Assembly: GCA_965217195.1 (NCBI GenBank)
Contig: CBDCHL010000004.1
Coordinates: 806,001 to 870,000 of the forward strand
Reading direction: 5' to 3'
Source: UBA6623 sp965217195
GTDB lineage: Bacteria > Acidobacteriota > Terriglobia > Bryobacterales > UBA6623
Length of the DNA stretch: 64,000 bases
The notes beneath the pieces were generated by a model. It saw nothing but the letters and a program-made list of their open reading frames with translations, searched no databases and was not told where the DNA came from. How positions within the stretch are numbered: the first letter of the stretch is position 1; every line of letters starts with the position of its first letter. The position numbers and the translations under genes were made by a program. Below, piece by piece: positions 8,390 to 19,000 of the stretch.

Positions 8390-9831
8390 GGCGATTTCCT
8401 CGCGGTCTCGATCAGCGTTAATTGATCGCGGTAGTGCTCACTATCGTATATGCTCAACGACCCGTCGAAACGGCCCGCCGCCAACCGGCTCCCGTCGGGA
8501 GAGAAAGCCAGCGACATAACCCAATCGGGCTGGCCGTCGATGGTTGTCAACTCATCCAAGGTCTCGGCGTCGAAAACTTTGATCGTCCTGTCGGCCGCGG
8601 CGGTGACGATCTTCTTGCCGTCGGGAGAATAGGCAATACGCAAAATGGTCGATTGGTGAGCGATGAGGACATTCAACATCTCACCGCCGTCTTCGCCCAA
8701 TTGCCAAACGCGAATCGTGCGGTCGTAGCCGCCCGCCGCGACCCGCGTGCCCGAGGGGTGGACGGCGATCGAGTTGATGCCGTCAATCGGCTCACCCAAT
8801 GTGTAAAGGCGTTCTCCGGTCGCCGGGTTCCAAATCTTGACGGAGCGGTCGGCTGAGCCGGACAGCAGCCAACTCCCGTCGGGCGTGAAGGCAAGCGCGT
8901 AAACGGCGTCGATGTGGTCCCGCAGGGTGCGCAGCTCGCGGCCCGAAGCCGTGTCCCACAGCTTGATGTCTTTGTCGTAACTTGCCGTCGCCAGCATTGT
9001 GCCGTCAGGCGAAAACGCCAGTGCTTGGATCGTGTCGGCGTGCCCTTCGATAGTGAGTGCTTCGCGACGCTCATCGACGTTCCAAATCTTCACTACGCCG
9101 CCCTGCTGCGCATAACCTCCCCCGGCAGCCAGCAACTTCCCATCGGGTGAGAACGCAACCGCTCGCGCGATATCGGCGAGTCCGTCAAAATGAGCCACCG
9201 TCCGCCCGCTCACGGCGTCGGTGAGGGCAACGCCGCCGTGGCGTCCCGTTGCCAGCAACCGCCCGTCAGGGTGGTAGGAAAGCGAAAAGATTTGCGACTT
9301 GACTTCGGCGGCCGGCTCGATTTTTGGCAAGCGCCCGCGCTCGATTTCCAGGACCGCCTCGCCCGGCTTGGGGCCCGGCGCCCCGGCGTCGATCCAGCGC
9401 CCGAGCAGTTCGACCTCAGCGGGCCCCAACGGATCAGCCGAGAACGGCATGCGAGGTTCCATTTTGCCCGCGACCATCAGATAGAGCGGACTCTCCGCCT
9501 TGTTCCCGGCCACAATCGAGGGACCGCGCTTTCCGCCTTGTTCGAGACTGTCGAAGGTCTCGAGCACAAGCCCGCCCATCTTCGTGTTCGCCGAATGGCA
9601 GCCAATACAATTCCGCGCCAGAATCGGTGCAATGTCGGAGGTAAAGGAAGGAGCACTCTGCCCCACGACGACAGCTGGAGCCAGCAGCAAAGTCGCGGCG
9701 AGCACCGCGCCTGGGTAGCGACCGGCACTCGTGCCGGTCCCAGCCCTCAAGTCGCGACCGGCTCTCCAGCCGGTCGCCGCAGGCATCCGCGACGACACCG
9801 CCCGTTCCGTCATGTCTTCTTGCGAATTCAT
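8386..9831 (-). CDS. PSCyt1-type cytochrome c domain fused to WD40 propeller
   Basis: About 481 residues. After a short N-terminal region and a hydrophobic export segment comes a planctomycete-type cytochrome domain with one heme motif, CIGCH, and the family ending 'LLGRWIDAGAPGP'. From about residue 170 to the end there are roughly seven WD40 blades ('AFSPDGTMLATASYDKDIKLWD' style). The start is uncertain: an ATG at 9831 and another at 9813 are possible, while the upstream GTG at 9852 is less likely. Two perfect palindromes at 9720-9739 and 9754-9777 lie inside the coding sequence just before the export segment and encode an Arg/Gly-rich stretch not expected in a signal peptide. This is the third gene of cluster A. 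Confidence 0.85.
   Translation of the reverse strand: MNSQEDMTERAVSSRMPAATGWRAGRDLRAGTGTSAGRYPGAVLAATLLLAPAVVVGQSAPSFTSDIAPILARNCIGCHSANTKMGGLVLETFDSLEQGGKRGPSIVAGNKAESPLYLMVAGKMEPRMPFSADPLGPAEVELLGRWIDAGAPGPKPGEAVLEIERGRLPKIEPAAEVKSQIFSLSYHPDGRLLATGRHGGVALTDAVSGRTVAHFDGLADIARAVAFSPDGKLLAAGGGYAQQGGVVKIWNVDERREALTIEGHADTIQALAFSPDGTMLATASYDKDIKLWDTASGRELRTLRDHIDAVYALAFTPDGSWLLSGSADRSVKIWNPATGERLYTLGEPIDGINSIAVHPSGTRVAAGGYDRTIRVWQLGEDGGEMLNVLIAHQSTILRIAYSPDGKKIVTAAADRTIKVFDAETLDELTTIDGQPDWVMSLAFSPDGSRLAAGRFDGSLSIYDSEHYRDQLTLIETARKSP
9720..9777. repeat. Pair of REP-like palindromes inside a coding region
   Basis: Two hairpins lie close together: GACCGGCACTCGTGCCGGTC at 9720-9739 (8-bp arms inside a near-perfect palindrome) and a 24-bp element at 9754-9777 with 10-bp arms (GCGACCGGCT/AGCCGGTCGC) around CTCC. 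The first is the reverse complement of the palindrome at 20253-20272, and the neighbouring bases (CTACCC) are shared too. Their position in the 5' part of the PSCyt-WD40 gene suggests insertion of a repetitive extragenic element in frame, or that the true start lies downstream. Confidence 0.7.
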
Positions 9832-9876
9832 CTTTGGCCGCGGACCCCTCACTTGCGTTCGGGGCTCTGATTCCGC

Positions 9877-12342
9877 TTAGTGGTTGAACAAAAATTCCTT
9901 TTTCGTCAGCAGCGCCCACATCAGATCTTCGATCGGCTCACGCCGCGCCCGCTCTCGGGCTCGCTCGGGACCCTGCTCGGCCCGCGCTTTCTCGAGCTCT
10001 CCCAAAATCGTCTGTTTCTCCGACTCCGTCGGGTAGCGGCTGAACGCCGAGAGAAACAGATGATCGAGAATTCTTCGATCCGACAAACCGAGCTTCACGA
10101 ACGAAGCAATATTGTTCTCTTCCGCCCGCAGCTTCCCGTTGAGCGTCTCGCCGTTGATCACGTGCAAAGCCTGCGCGATGCTGGGGTCTGCGGAGCGCTC
10201 TTGGACGTCGCACACCAACCGCAACGGCCTCCCGAACGACTCCAAAAACTGCGATTCCACCAGCACGTCGGGCAACTCCACCGCCCGCATGCCCACCGGG
10301 TAGCCCTCGAATTTCGAAGCCCGTCCGGTAATTGACGACATGGCATCGAGAATCACTTCCGCCGGCAAGCGCTTGACCTGATATTTCGAGTAATACCTGT
10401 CGTCGCGTTGATTCGAGGCGTTCGGCGTCGAGGAAAGCTGATAGGTCCCCGAGTTCATAATTCGCCGGATCAAATGCTTCACGTCGTAGCCGCCGGCAAC
10501 CAGGTCCTTCACCAGCGCATCAAACAATTTCTCATTCGACGACGGATTCGTGGCGCGCAAGTCGTCGGGAGGGACCACCAAACCGCTCGCGAAGAAGTTG
10601 GCCCAGACGCGGCTGACGACGTTGCGCGCGAAATAGGGGTTGTCTTCACTCGTCAACCACTCGGCCAGGTGCAATTTGCGGTCCTCCGCAGAGTCAAGCG
10701 CCAACTCTTCGCCGTCGAGCGGCGTCGGGGGCAACGGACGCCCCATCCGCGGGTGGGAAATGTCGCCGAAGTCCTTTTGGAAAATGACCGAATCACCCGG
10801 TTCGTCCCCCGTCTTGATGCCGATGCGCGTGAACAGATTGGCGAAGCGGTAATACTGGACCTGCGTCCACTTCTCGAGCGGATGGTTGTGGCAACGCGCG
10901 CAGGTCAGGGTCTGCCCCATGAAGGCCTGGGTCGTGTTTTCCGCCAGCTCGATTGTATCTTTGTGGAGGACGAAGTAGTTCAGCGCGCCGTTCTCGCGAC
11001 TGCTGCCGGCCGAGGCGAAGATGTCCTTCGCGAATTGATCCCAGGGCTTGTTCTCTGCAACGCTGTCTCGAATCCAGTTGTAGAAATCCCACAACGCCGT
11101 GCGGTTCAGGTGATCGCGATTCGTTGAGACAAGAAACAAGTCCGACCACTTGTAGGCCCAGTAATCGGCGTACTCCGGGCGCTCGAGCAGACCGTCGATC
11201 AGGCGGCGACGTTTATCGGGCAAACTATCGGCGAGAAAGTCATCGACTTCCGCGGCGCTGGGCAAGATGCCGGCGGCGTCGAGGTAAGCCCGGCGCAGGA
11301 ACGCCGAATCATCGGTCATCTCCGAGGGCGCGATGCGCAGCTTACGCAGCTTTTCGAGCACCAACTCGTCGATGTAATTATTCACTTGCAGCCGGCCGAA
11401 ATCCTCCTCGTTGATCTCGTTGTCGTGGGGAACCGTAAGCCGCGCATAGAGCACGCTCGTCGAATACGCCACCGTAATCGCCGCTTCTCCGCGGCCGACC
11501 ATGGTCACGACGCCGCTGTCGCTGACTTCGGCCACCGCGGCGTCGGTCGAGTTGTACTTCGCCCAGCGGCTCACGTCGGCGACGCTGCCGTTGGAGTACT
11601 TGGCGCGGACGATGAGCCGCTGCTTCGCGCCCGGCTCGAGTGTGGCCGCGCGAGGATAAACCTCCAAACCGACCACCTCGGGATCATCGTCCTTCGGCCC
11701 CGGCGCGCCGGCCGCGACCCACTCGGAAAGCACTTGGTATTCGAGCGAATCGACGGCGATTTGTTTTCCGCCGCCGTGGGGAATGGTCATGGTCGGCTTG
11801 AGCAAAAACAGGCTCGAAGCCGGGTCGGCCAACGAAACGCGTCGCGCGGTCGCCTCGCGTGTCAGCGCATCGTAGTCGGCCGGGGGGTCGTAGCCACGCA
11901 GCGTCAGCTTCAGGCCGTTTTCCCCTCCCGCCGCGCCGTGACACGGGCCGGAGTTACAACCTTTTTTCGTCAGCACCGGGATCACGTGCTGCCGAAAGCC
12001 CCATGAGAAGGAGTCACGCGTGCCCGCGACGCGAACCGTCACCTGCGCTTCCAGACCGTCGGCCTTCACGCGGATCACAGCCGAGCCGTCCCCAATGGGC
12101 CGTACCAAACCGCCGGCGTCAACCGCGGCAATTTCGGGGTTCTCCGAAGTCCAGGCGGCGTTCGAAGTCCAATCCCTCTGCACGCCGCCGCTGGTGGCTT
12201 GCGCCAGCAATTGTTGGTGCGCCTGGGGGCCGTCGAGTTCTATCGTTGAGGGAAGGATTTTGAGCCCTGCCTCGGACTCGGACTGGGCGTGGAGCGGCAA
12301 GCAAAGTGCCGCGGCGGTTAGCAACAACCGGAAAATTTTCAT
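9877..12342 (-). CDS. DUF1549/DUF1553 exported heme-binding protein with Big_2 domains
   Basis: 821 residues with a clear signal peptide (MKIFRLLLTAAALCLPLHAQ). Ig-like Big_2 stretches occur at ~30-105 and ~225-305. Between them is 'GCNSGPCHGAAGGENGLKL', a CX4CH site typical of these proteins. DUF1549 follows (from 'INNYIDELV'-like residues ~320) with the second heme-like site CARCHNHPLE near 490, then DUF1553 to the end ('LMWALLTKKEFLFNH', the family's usual C-terminus). The two Cys-His motifs suggest c-type heme. It is the second gene of cluster A; the DUF1501 gene lies 108 bp upstream and the PSCyt-WD40 gene follows closely. A paralogue is at 35200-37719. Confidence 0.92.
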   Translation of the reverse strand: MKIFRLLLTAAALCLPLHAQSESEAGLKILPSTIELDGPQAHQQLLAQATSGGVQRDWTSNAAWTSENPEIAAVDAGGLVRPIGDGSAVIRVKADGLEAQVTVRVAGTRDSFSWGFRQHVIPVLTKKGCNSGPCHGAAGGENGLKLTLRGYDPPADYDALTREATARRVSLADPASSLFLLKPTMTIPHGGGKQIAVDSLEYQVLSEWVAAGAPGPKDDDPEVVGLEVYPRAATLEPGAKQRLIVRAKYSNGSVADVSRWAKYNSTDAAVAEVSDSGVVTMVGRGEAAITVAYSTSVLYARLTVPHDNEINEEDFGRLQVNNYIDELVLEKLRKLRIAPSEMTDDSAFLRRAYLDAAGILPSAAEVDDFLADSLPDKRRRLIDGLLERPEYADYWAYKWSDLFLVSTNRDHLNRTALWDFYNWIRDSVAENKPWDQFAKDIFASAGSSRENGALNYFVLHKDTIELAENTTQAFMGQTLTCARCHNHPLEKWTQVQYYRFANLFTRIGIKTGDEPGDSVIFQKDFGDISHPRMGRPLPPTPLDGEELALDSAEDRKLHLAEWLTSEDNPYFARNVVSRVWANFFASGLVVPPDDLRATNPSSNEKLFDALVKDLVAGGYDVKHLIRRIMNSGTYQLSSTPNASNQRDDRYYSKYQVKRLPAEVILDAMSSITGRASKFEGYPVGMRAVELPDVLVESQFLESFGRPLRLVCDVQERSADPSIAQALHVINGETLNGKLRAEENNIASFVKLGLSDRRILDHLFLSAFSRYPTESEKQTILGELEKARAEQGPERARERARREPIEDLMWALLTKKEFLFNH

Positions 12343-12450
12343 CGCAAGAAAGGTCTCCCCCGGGGACCGGTCGCCGCTCTCATGCGAAGCGCGGTTCTCG
12401 GGCCGCCCGCTGACGATCGCGGTACAGCAAGAAGGACGTTGCCGCTTGCC

Positions 12451-13830
12451 CTACGAAAACAGCTCGTAAACCGGCTCCACGCCGCGATCCACCACCGGCA
12501 GCGGCCTGCCGTTCGCCGACGGCAATTCGGTCTCCAGGTCGATCCCCAATTGGTGGTAAATCGTCGCTACGATCTCCGCCGGGCGCACCGGACGATCCTT
12601 GGGCGCGCCGCCGATCTTATCGGTCGACCCGATCACCTGCCCGCCCTGGATCCCGCCGCCTGCGGCGACAACGGTCCAGGCCTGCGGCCAATGGTCGCGC
12701 CCCCCGGCCGGGTTGATCTTCGGCGTGCGGCCGAACTCGCCGAGCGCCAGGATCATCGTGCTCTCCAGCATTCCGCGGTCGCTCAAGTCCTCGAGCAACG
12801 ACGTAAACGCGTTGTCGAACATCGGCCCCACCAGGTCGCGGTAGCCGCTAATCGGGCTGAAAGGCGGCGACCCGTGGATATCCCACGTAATCTCATCAAA
12901 CACCGTCTCAAACATATTGACGGTGACGAAACGCACCCCGGCTTCGACCAGCCGCCGGGCGAGCAAACAACTCTGCCCGAAACGATTGCGCCCGTATTTG
13001 TTGCGTGTGTCGTCGTCCTCGCGGTGGACCTCGAAGGCCGCGCGCGCCTTCTCGGACGTCATCAGGGTATAAGCCTGGTGGAATGTCGAATCAAGCAGCC
13101 GGGCGTCTTGGGACGTCTCAAACTTGCTGACCGTCTTGTCGACCATCGCCCGCCAGTTCCTGCGCCGATCGACGCGCAACGCCGACAGGTAATCGGGCGG
13201 CAGCATATCGGGTACTTTGAAATCCGCCTCGGAGGGATCGGCGTTCAGGACAAACGGGTCATGGCGTTTGCCGAGATATCCCGCGCTCTGACCCGGCTTG
13301 AAGTTTCCGCCGGTGGGCCCGATGATCTTGGGCAGCAAAACGTGCGGCGGCACGTCGCCCTTGGGGCCCTTGATGTATCCCAAAACAGAGCCGATGTGCG
13401 GATGCTCCATACCGCCCAGCGAAAGGCGGCCGGTCTGGAAGAGCTGATACCCCATCGCGTGTACCGCGGCGGAGTTGTGATAACAGCCCCGCAGTAGCGA
13501 GTACTTGTCGGCGTGCCGCGCCATGCGTGGGAAAATTTCGCTGATCTCGATGCCGGAAACGTTCGTCCTGATGGGTTTATGCGGCCCTCGAATCTCGAGC
13601 GGGGCCTCGGGTTTCATGTCGAACGTATCGAGCTGGGAGGGTCCGCCTACCAGCATCAGCATGATGACGTTGACGTCCTTACCGGTATCCTTGGCGGCGC
13701 CCAGCGCCTGCATTTGTAGGAACTCCGGCATGCCGAGCCCCAACAAGCTCAACGAACCTGCATGTAGGAAGTCGCGGCGGCGCATCCCGTCGCAAAATTC
13801 AACGGCTTTATCGGCATCCAGGCGAAACAT
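12451..13830 (-). CDS. DUF1501 protein with Tat signal
   Basis: 459 residues. The N-terminus carries a twin-arginine signal ('MRRRDFLHAGSLSLLGLG'), so the protein is exported folded. The rest matches the DUF1501 family, which has an alkaline-phosphatase/sulfatase-like fold: 'MLMLVGGPSQLDTFDMKPEA', 'LALGEFGRTPKINPAGGRDH' and 'QVIGSTDKIGGAPKDRPV' are hallmark segments. Its reaction is not known. It is the first gene of cluster A, transcribed toward the DUF1549/DUF1553 gene. The paralogue is at 37744-39015. The start is supported by the distance to the twin-arginine motif; a weak purine-rich GGGGATAAGAG lies directly upstream. Confidence 0.92.
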   Translation of the reverse strand: MFRLDADKAVEFCDGMRRRDFLHAGSLSLLGLGMPEFLQMQALGAAKDTGKDVNVIMLMLVGGPSQLDTFDMKPEAPLEIRGPHKPIRTNVSGIEISEIFPRMARHADKYSLLRGCYHNSAAVHAMGYQLFQTGRLSLGGMEHPHIGSVLGYIKGPKGDVPPHVLLPKIIGPTGGNFKPGQSAGYLGKRHDPFVLNADPSEADFKVPDMLPPDYLSALRVDRRRNWRAMVDKTVSKFETSQDARLLDSTFHQAYTLMTSEKARAAFEVHREDDDTRNKYGRNRFGQSCLLARRLVEAGVRFVTVNMFETVFDEITWDIHGSPPFSPISGYRDLVGPMFDNAFTSLLEDLSDRGMLESTMILALGEFGRTPKINPAGGRDHWPQAWTVVAAGGGIQGGQVIGSTDKIGGAPKDRPVRPAEIVATIYHQLGIDLETELPSANGRPLPVVDRGVEPVYELFS

Positions 13831-13959
13831 CTCTTATCCCCTTTATCGAGGCTATAAGTCTCCATCTAGAGCCTACCACAGTGAACGTTGACGGGGCAGT
13901 GACTTTGCGATTCAACGACTAGTGTTTACTGAGTGGTTACTGGATGATGCCGAACATGT

Positions 13960-14076
13960 GAGCCGCGTTTACGCAGCGTTCACTCGGCTTCGTCCGCAGG
14001 GGCAGGCCGGTCGTTTTACGGCCGGTGGGCGAACCACGCGGAGCTAGCTTTGTCAGCCAGTTTTCAACGGGCTTCT
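13960..14076. repeat. Composite palindromic repeat, copy 1
   Basis: This gene-free stretch contains GAGCCGCGTTTACGC, AGGCCGGTCGTTTTACGGCCGGT (14004-14026) and GTTTTCAACGGGCTTC (14060-14075). The same three pieces occur in the opposite orientation and order at 21251-21356. Each is a hairpin with 6-8-bp arms. It resembles a REP/BIME mosaic. The rest of the interval 13831-14119 shows nothing else recognisable. Confidence 0.65.
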
Positions 14077-14119
14077 CCCCAATCTGGGAGCGATCAAGCT
14101 GGGGTACTACGGATTGGGC

Positions 14120-14320
14120 TCACGCCCGGCTGCCGCCGCCCAGCAACCGTCCGGGCAGCGTCACCACCGCCCACAGAAAGTCGAGAACACCACCCACGAC
14201 GATGCCCAGCAGCCGAAACGGCAACAGCACGAGCCACACAATCGGGTAAAGCATCAGCGCCAGAATGGCCAGCGGCCAACACAGGATAAAGAGGATGAGC
14301 CACAACAAGAATTTGGTCAT
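14120..14320 (-). CDS. Small hydrophobic membrane protein
   Basis: 66 residues starting MTKFLLWLILFILCWP. Nearly the whole protein is hydrophobic, with two predicted membrane helices (~3-30 and ~35-55) and a short Gly/Arg-rich tail. The ATG at 14320 is chosen because the upstream ATG at 14338 adds only a charged hexapeptide. No family is recognised. Small proteins of this kind are common near housekeeping genes, but nothing in the context gives a role. The absence of rare features and the strong hydrophobic pattern make it more likely real than chance. Confidence 0.5.
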   Translation of the reverse strand: MTKFLLWLILFILCWPLAILALMLYPIVWLVLLPFRLLGIVVGGVLDFLWAVVTLPGRLLGGGSRA

Positions 14321-14540
14321 ACCGGCGACTCTTCGCAAAGGGCGGCCCTAACGGCGGCAACGGGGCAAAAACGCCCGTCACTCTAATCTACGAGACATCG
14401 ACCTGCAAAGTTCCCCATCTAAAGTCCACGGCTCGGCCCGATCTAAGGTCAATTCTCCAGCGGCGTAGAGAAAATTCCGATTGCACCTTGGGGCGGGTCG
14501 GATAAACTGAAGGGGAACCTATCTCGAGGAGGTTCCCTCC

Positions 14541-15944
14541 ATGCGCCTGCTCGTTCTTCTACTATTCGCGTTCGTTCCGCTGCTTTGCGCACAGCAAAGC
14601 GACGCGGAGGGCGACGAGCAAGATTCCACCGAATCGACTGAAACCGAACCGGCCCCGCCCCCAGGACCTACTATCCGTGAAGAAGGCGGTGTCGTGATCA
14701 TCGGTAGCCGCCCGGATTCCTACGTCGAGGAAGAGACCGTCATTGAAGAGGAGGTCCTCGACGAGGGTGGGTCGCGCGAGGGGGCGGACAGGTCCGAGGC
14801 GGCGGATGCCTCAGGCGAACCAGCCGCAACCGAAGCCGAAGGCCAAGAAGGCGAAGCTCCCGACGGCGAAAACGTGATCGAGGAAGAGAGCGCGGAAGGC
14901 GAAGTCGCCGCCGAAGAGACGGACGCGGAAACTGAGTCCGAGGGTCCGAGCAGCAGCGCCCGCAGCGTCACCGTCTTCGACGCAAGTGGCCGAAAAATCC
15001 GAGAGCCGGGCTCGCAGTCTTTTCGACAAACCCAATCTGGAAGCGAGCGCCAACTCACCCTGCAAAGCATCAGCGGCCGCGAGGTTCCGTATCTCTCCGA
15101 GCGCCAAACGGTCCTTCGCGAAACCGAAACCGAGAAATCCGTCGAAAAGATCGTGCAACGCTACGACCCCAACGGCAACCCGACCCATCAAGAGATGGTT
15201 CGGGAGGAAACCCGCAAGCTGCCAGACGGCACCGTTGTGACTACCGCTACTATGTTCATCGAGAACATCAACGGCCGGATGGAAATCGTCGACCGCGTCG
15301 TCAACCGCCGCCAGGAACACAACGGCCGCATCGAAAACCTCACCACAACCGAAAAACCCTCAATTAATGGCGGGTTCCAAATCGTCGTCCGTGAGGAATC
15401 GACCGAGGAGAAGCAAGGCGAAAACACCTCGACGATCACAACCGTTCGCCGAGTCGACGATGGCGGCGGACGGCTCGTGGTCGCGGGGCGCGAAGAAACC
15501 GTAATGCGCCAATCGGGCAACGTCTCCACGACGGAAAAGACGGTCTACGAACGCGACGCGCTCAACGCCAAAATGACCGTCTCCTCGCGAACGAAGGGTG
15601 AACTGGTTGCCAACGAAGACGGCTCCTCGACCGAAACCGCTGAAACCTACGGACACTCGCTCGGCGAAGGAACTCCGCGCTTTCTCAGCGGCCGCTCCGA
15701 AAACCGCCTGCTGCGCACGGTCACCCGCGAAACCGTGATTGGGCCGGGCGGCGAGACGATCGAAACCACGCGTACCCGTACCCGCAGCCAGGCGGACCCT
15801 CATCGTCTCGCGCCCACGGAAACCCAGCAAAAGGTCCGTCGGCCGGGAGAAAACGGAGATACCATTGAAACCCAAGTCTTCGAGCAAACCGTCAGCGGCC
15901 GTATGCACCCTACACAAGTGATCGTGGAACGGGTCACCAAGTAA
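14541..15944 (+). CDS. Secreted acidic repeat-rich protein, unknown function
   Basis: 467 residues with a signal peptide (MRLLVLLLFAFVPLLCAQ) and an excellent ribosome site, GAGGAGG, 8 bases before the ATG. Residues 20-145 are extremely acidic (long Glu/Asp/Ser runs) and likely disordered. From ~150 on the protein consists of short degenerate repeats with the pattern [T/V]V-x-R-E-E-T/'NGRMEIVDRVV'/'RETETEKSVE', suggesting many edge beta strands as in a beta-solenoid or propeller. No known domain, heme or catalytic motif was recognised. A Cys at position 16 (LLCAQ) might be a lipobox (L-L-C), making a lipoprotein possible. No operon partner: the neighbours are a small membrane gene on the other strand and a TonB receptor 144 bp downstream. 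Confidence 0.75.
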   Translation: MRLLVLLLFAFVPLLCAQQSDAEGDEQDSTESTETEPAPPPGPTIREEGGVVIIGSRPDSYVEEETVIEEEVLDEGGSREGADRSEAADASGEPAATEAEGQEGEAPDGENVIEEESAEGEVAAEETDAETESEGPSSSARSVTVFDASGRKIREPGSQSFRQTQSGSERQLTLQSISGREVPYLSERQTVLRETETEKSVEKIVQRYDPNGNPTHQEMVREETRKLPDGTVVTTATMFIENINGRMEIVDRVVNRRQEHNGRIENLTTTEKPSINGGFQIVVREESTEEKQGENTSTITTVRRVDDGGGRLVVAGREETVMRQSGNVSTTEKTVYERDALNAKMTVSSRTKGELVANEDGSSTETAETYGHSLGEGTPRFLSGRSENRLLRTVTRETVIGPGGETIETTRTRTRSQADPHRLAPTETQQKVRRPGENGDTIETQVFEQTVSGRMHPTQVIVERVTK

Positions 15945-16088
15945 GCCGGCCGGCCCGGGTAACCTATACGAAGTGCGTATTCACCGGCCCCGGCATGTCG
16001 AAACCGGCAAAGCGCCACGGTATAGAGATCGCCGCGCCCCGGTCAGGATAATCCTCTGAATTCGTCCCGCACTCTTGCGGGCTACGAG

Positions 16089-19000
16089 ATGTTTCTTCGA
16101 TCTGCAATCAGCTCGGCCCACGCGGCGCCAAGTTTCGCCTTGACGTTAATCCTGGCGTTTACATCTTTCCCGGCGCTGCGTGCACAAACCGCGACGGCGA
16201 GCCTCGCCGGGCGCGTTCTTGACCCCTCGGGTCGCGTCGTCCCCGAGGTTCGAGTCGAAGCGATCGATCAGGCCACCGACCGCCGCCACGCGACCGAAAC
16301 CGACGCTGTGGGGCGATACCGCTTCCCACTTCTATCGGTCGGGGACTACGAGCTGCGAGCGACCGCGCCCGGACTGCGCGCCGACGCCGTCCGAGTGCGG
16401 TTGAGCGTCGGGCGGCGATGGCGGGTTGACATCGCTTTGGTCCTTGAAACCGAACGAACGCAAATTGAAATCAATGACGCCACGCCGTTGCTCGAGCCCG
16501 AAAACACCGCCCTTGGCTCGGTCATTTCTCGCGCGACCATCGCCCACTTGCCCTTAAACGATCGCGAGTTTCTCCAACTGGCCCTGCTGTCGGCCGGCAC
16601 TCTGCCGGCGGCGCCGGGTTCGGAGCTCTCGCGCCAGAACAGGAGCGGCCTGCACGTGAGCGGCGCACGGGAGGCGTCGAATAACTTCTTGCTCGACGGC
16701 GTCGACAACAACGATCTCTACATCAATCGTCTCGTTGTCAGCCCACCGCTCGACGCCGTGCGCGAGTTCCGATTGCACGCGGCGAATTATCAGGCCGAGT
16801 ACGGCCGTAGCGGAGGCGCTCAGATCAACGTCGTCAGCCAAAGCGGCACCAACGGCTTTCACGGCTCCGTCTACAACTACCTGCGCAACCACGCCCTCGA
16901 CGCCCGCAATTTCTTCGACGCGCCCGGTGCGGCGATCCCGCAATTTCAACGCAATCAATTCGGCGCGTCACTCGGGGGCCCGGTGCGCCGCGAACGAACG
17001 TTCTTCTTCGGCGGCTATGAAGGCACCCGCGTGCGCGACGGGATCACGAAAACGGCGCGCGTCCCCGGCCTCGCCGAACGCAACGGGGACTTTTCCGCCT
17101 CGCCGTTTCCCGTAATTGACCCCTTCACGCAACAGCCTTTCCCAGGCAATCGAATTCCCGCTGAGCGCGTTCATCCGATCGCCCGAGAGTTGGCTTCCCG
17201 TTGGCCCGCTCCCAATCGCCCCGGCGCGGTGCAAAACCTCGTAAGCGCCCCACGCGGCGATCTATTGGTCAACCAGCTCTACGGCCGCATCGACCACTAC
17301 CTCTCGCCCCGCGACGCTCTCTTTGCGCGTTACAACTTCAGCCATGACCGCGGCCTGGAACCTTTCAACGACGGCAACACGAACGTTCCCGGCTTCGGAA
17401 GCTTCGTCTTGAATCGCGGCCAAAACCTCGTCCTCTCCGAAACCCACGTCTTCAGCCCGGCCACGGTCGCGGAACTGCGTTTCGGCTTCAACCGTCTACG
17501 GCGGGAGGTACTGCAGGAAAACATCGGCCATGACGTCGCCGGAGAATTGGGCATTGCCGGGGTTTCGAGTGATCCTTTATTCAGCGGGTTCCCGGCGATT
17601 AATGTCAGCGGCTTCGACAGCCTAGCTGACAACACCGCGCTCCCCATCGTTCGCGAGGACCAAACTCTTCACTTGGTCGCCAATCTCACGCACGTTCAAG
17701 GCGGCCACACCCTCAAGTGGGGCGGCGAATATCGACACTTTTCCGACGACGGTATCCAAGCCTTTTTCGGACGCGGTCAATTGAACTTTCTGGGCGCCTT
17801 CACGCAGAATCCCGCAGGCGATTTCCTGCTCGGGTTCCCGACCTTCACGATTCAAACCGTCATCGACAACCCTTTCCGCCAACGGGCCTCGTCGTGGAAC
17901 GGTTTTTTGCAAGACGACTGGCGCGTCACGCCACGGCTGACACTCAACCTCGGGCTGCGCTACGAATGGAACCGCCCCGCGACCGACGTCGAAGACCGCT
18001 TCATGACCTTCGATCCCGCCGCGCGGCAACTCGTGCGGGCCGGGGAAGGCGGCATTCCACGGGCCGGCTTTCGGCGGGACAACAACAACTTCGCCCCGCG
18101 CATCGGACTAAGCTGGAGCCCCCGCGACGCCGACGACGTGGTCCTGCGCGCCGGCTGGGGCGTTTTCTACGACACGACCATTCTCGAGGCCAATTCCGGC
18201 CTTTATTTCAACCCGCCGTTCTTCGACCTGCGTTTGTTCTTCCCGTCACAACAAAGTTTGCTGACGCTGAACGACCCCTTTCCCACCGGCGCCAGCTTCA
18301 CCCCGCCGCCGACGGTCTTCGCGATGCAGCCGAATTTTCGAACAGCCTACCTACAACACGCCAACGTATCGATCGAAAAAGCCTTACCGGGCCACACCGT
18401 CGTTCGCGCCGCCTACGTAGCCTCGAAAGGAACCAAGCTCCTCAGGCAACGCGACATCAACCAACCCCCGCCCGGCGAAGGACCGACCTTCTTGAGGCAA
18501 CCAATTCCGGGCTTTGCGAACGTCATCTTGTTTGAATCGGCGGCCTCGTCGACCTATCACTCGGGGCAATTTTCACTGGAACGCCGGTTCAGTCGCGGCT
18601 TGTCGTTCTCCCTCGGCTATACGATCTCCAAGTCGATCGATGACGCCTCGGCCTTTCTGCCCACCGATGGAGACCCGAGCTTCCCGCAAAACAGCCGCGA
18701 CTTGCGCGCAGAGCGAGGACTATCGGCCTTCGATCAGCGTCACCGCTTTGTCGTGGCCGCCAGTTACCTGCTGCCGTTTCGAAATCACTGGGCGGCGAAG
18801 GATTGGCGTTTTGACCTGATCGGGGCTACGCAATCGGGCGCGCCGCTGACGCCGCGACTGAGTTTCGATAACAGCAACACCGGCAACACCGGCGCGATTG
18901 CCGGAGCCGACCGCCCCGACGTTATCGGCGACCCGCGCGGAGGCCCATCGACCCCCGAGCGCTTTTTCAACACCGACGCATTCGCCGTCCCCACGCCCTT

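Noticed and set aside
9832..9852. GTG start of the PSCyt-WD40 gene at 9852
   Set aside because: It gives only seven more residues, has no ribosome site, and the following ATG at 9831 is as good.
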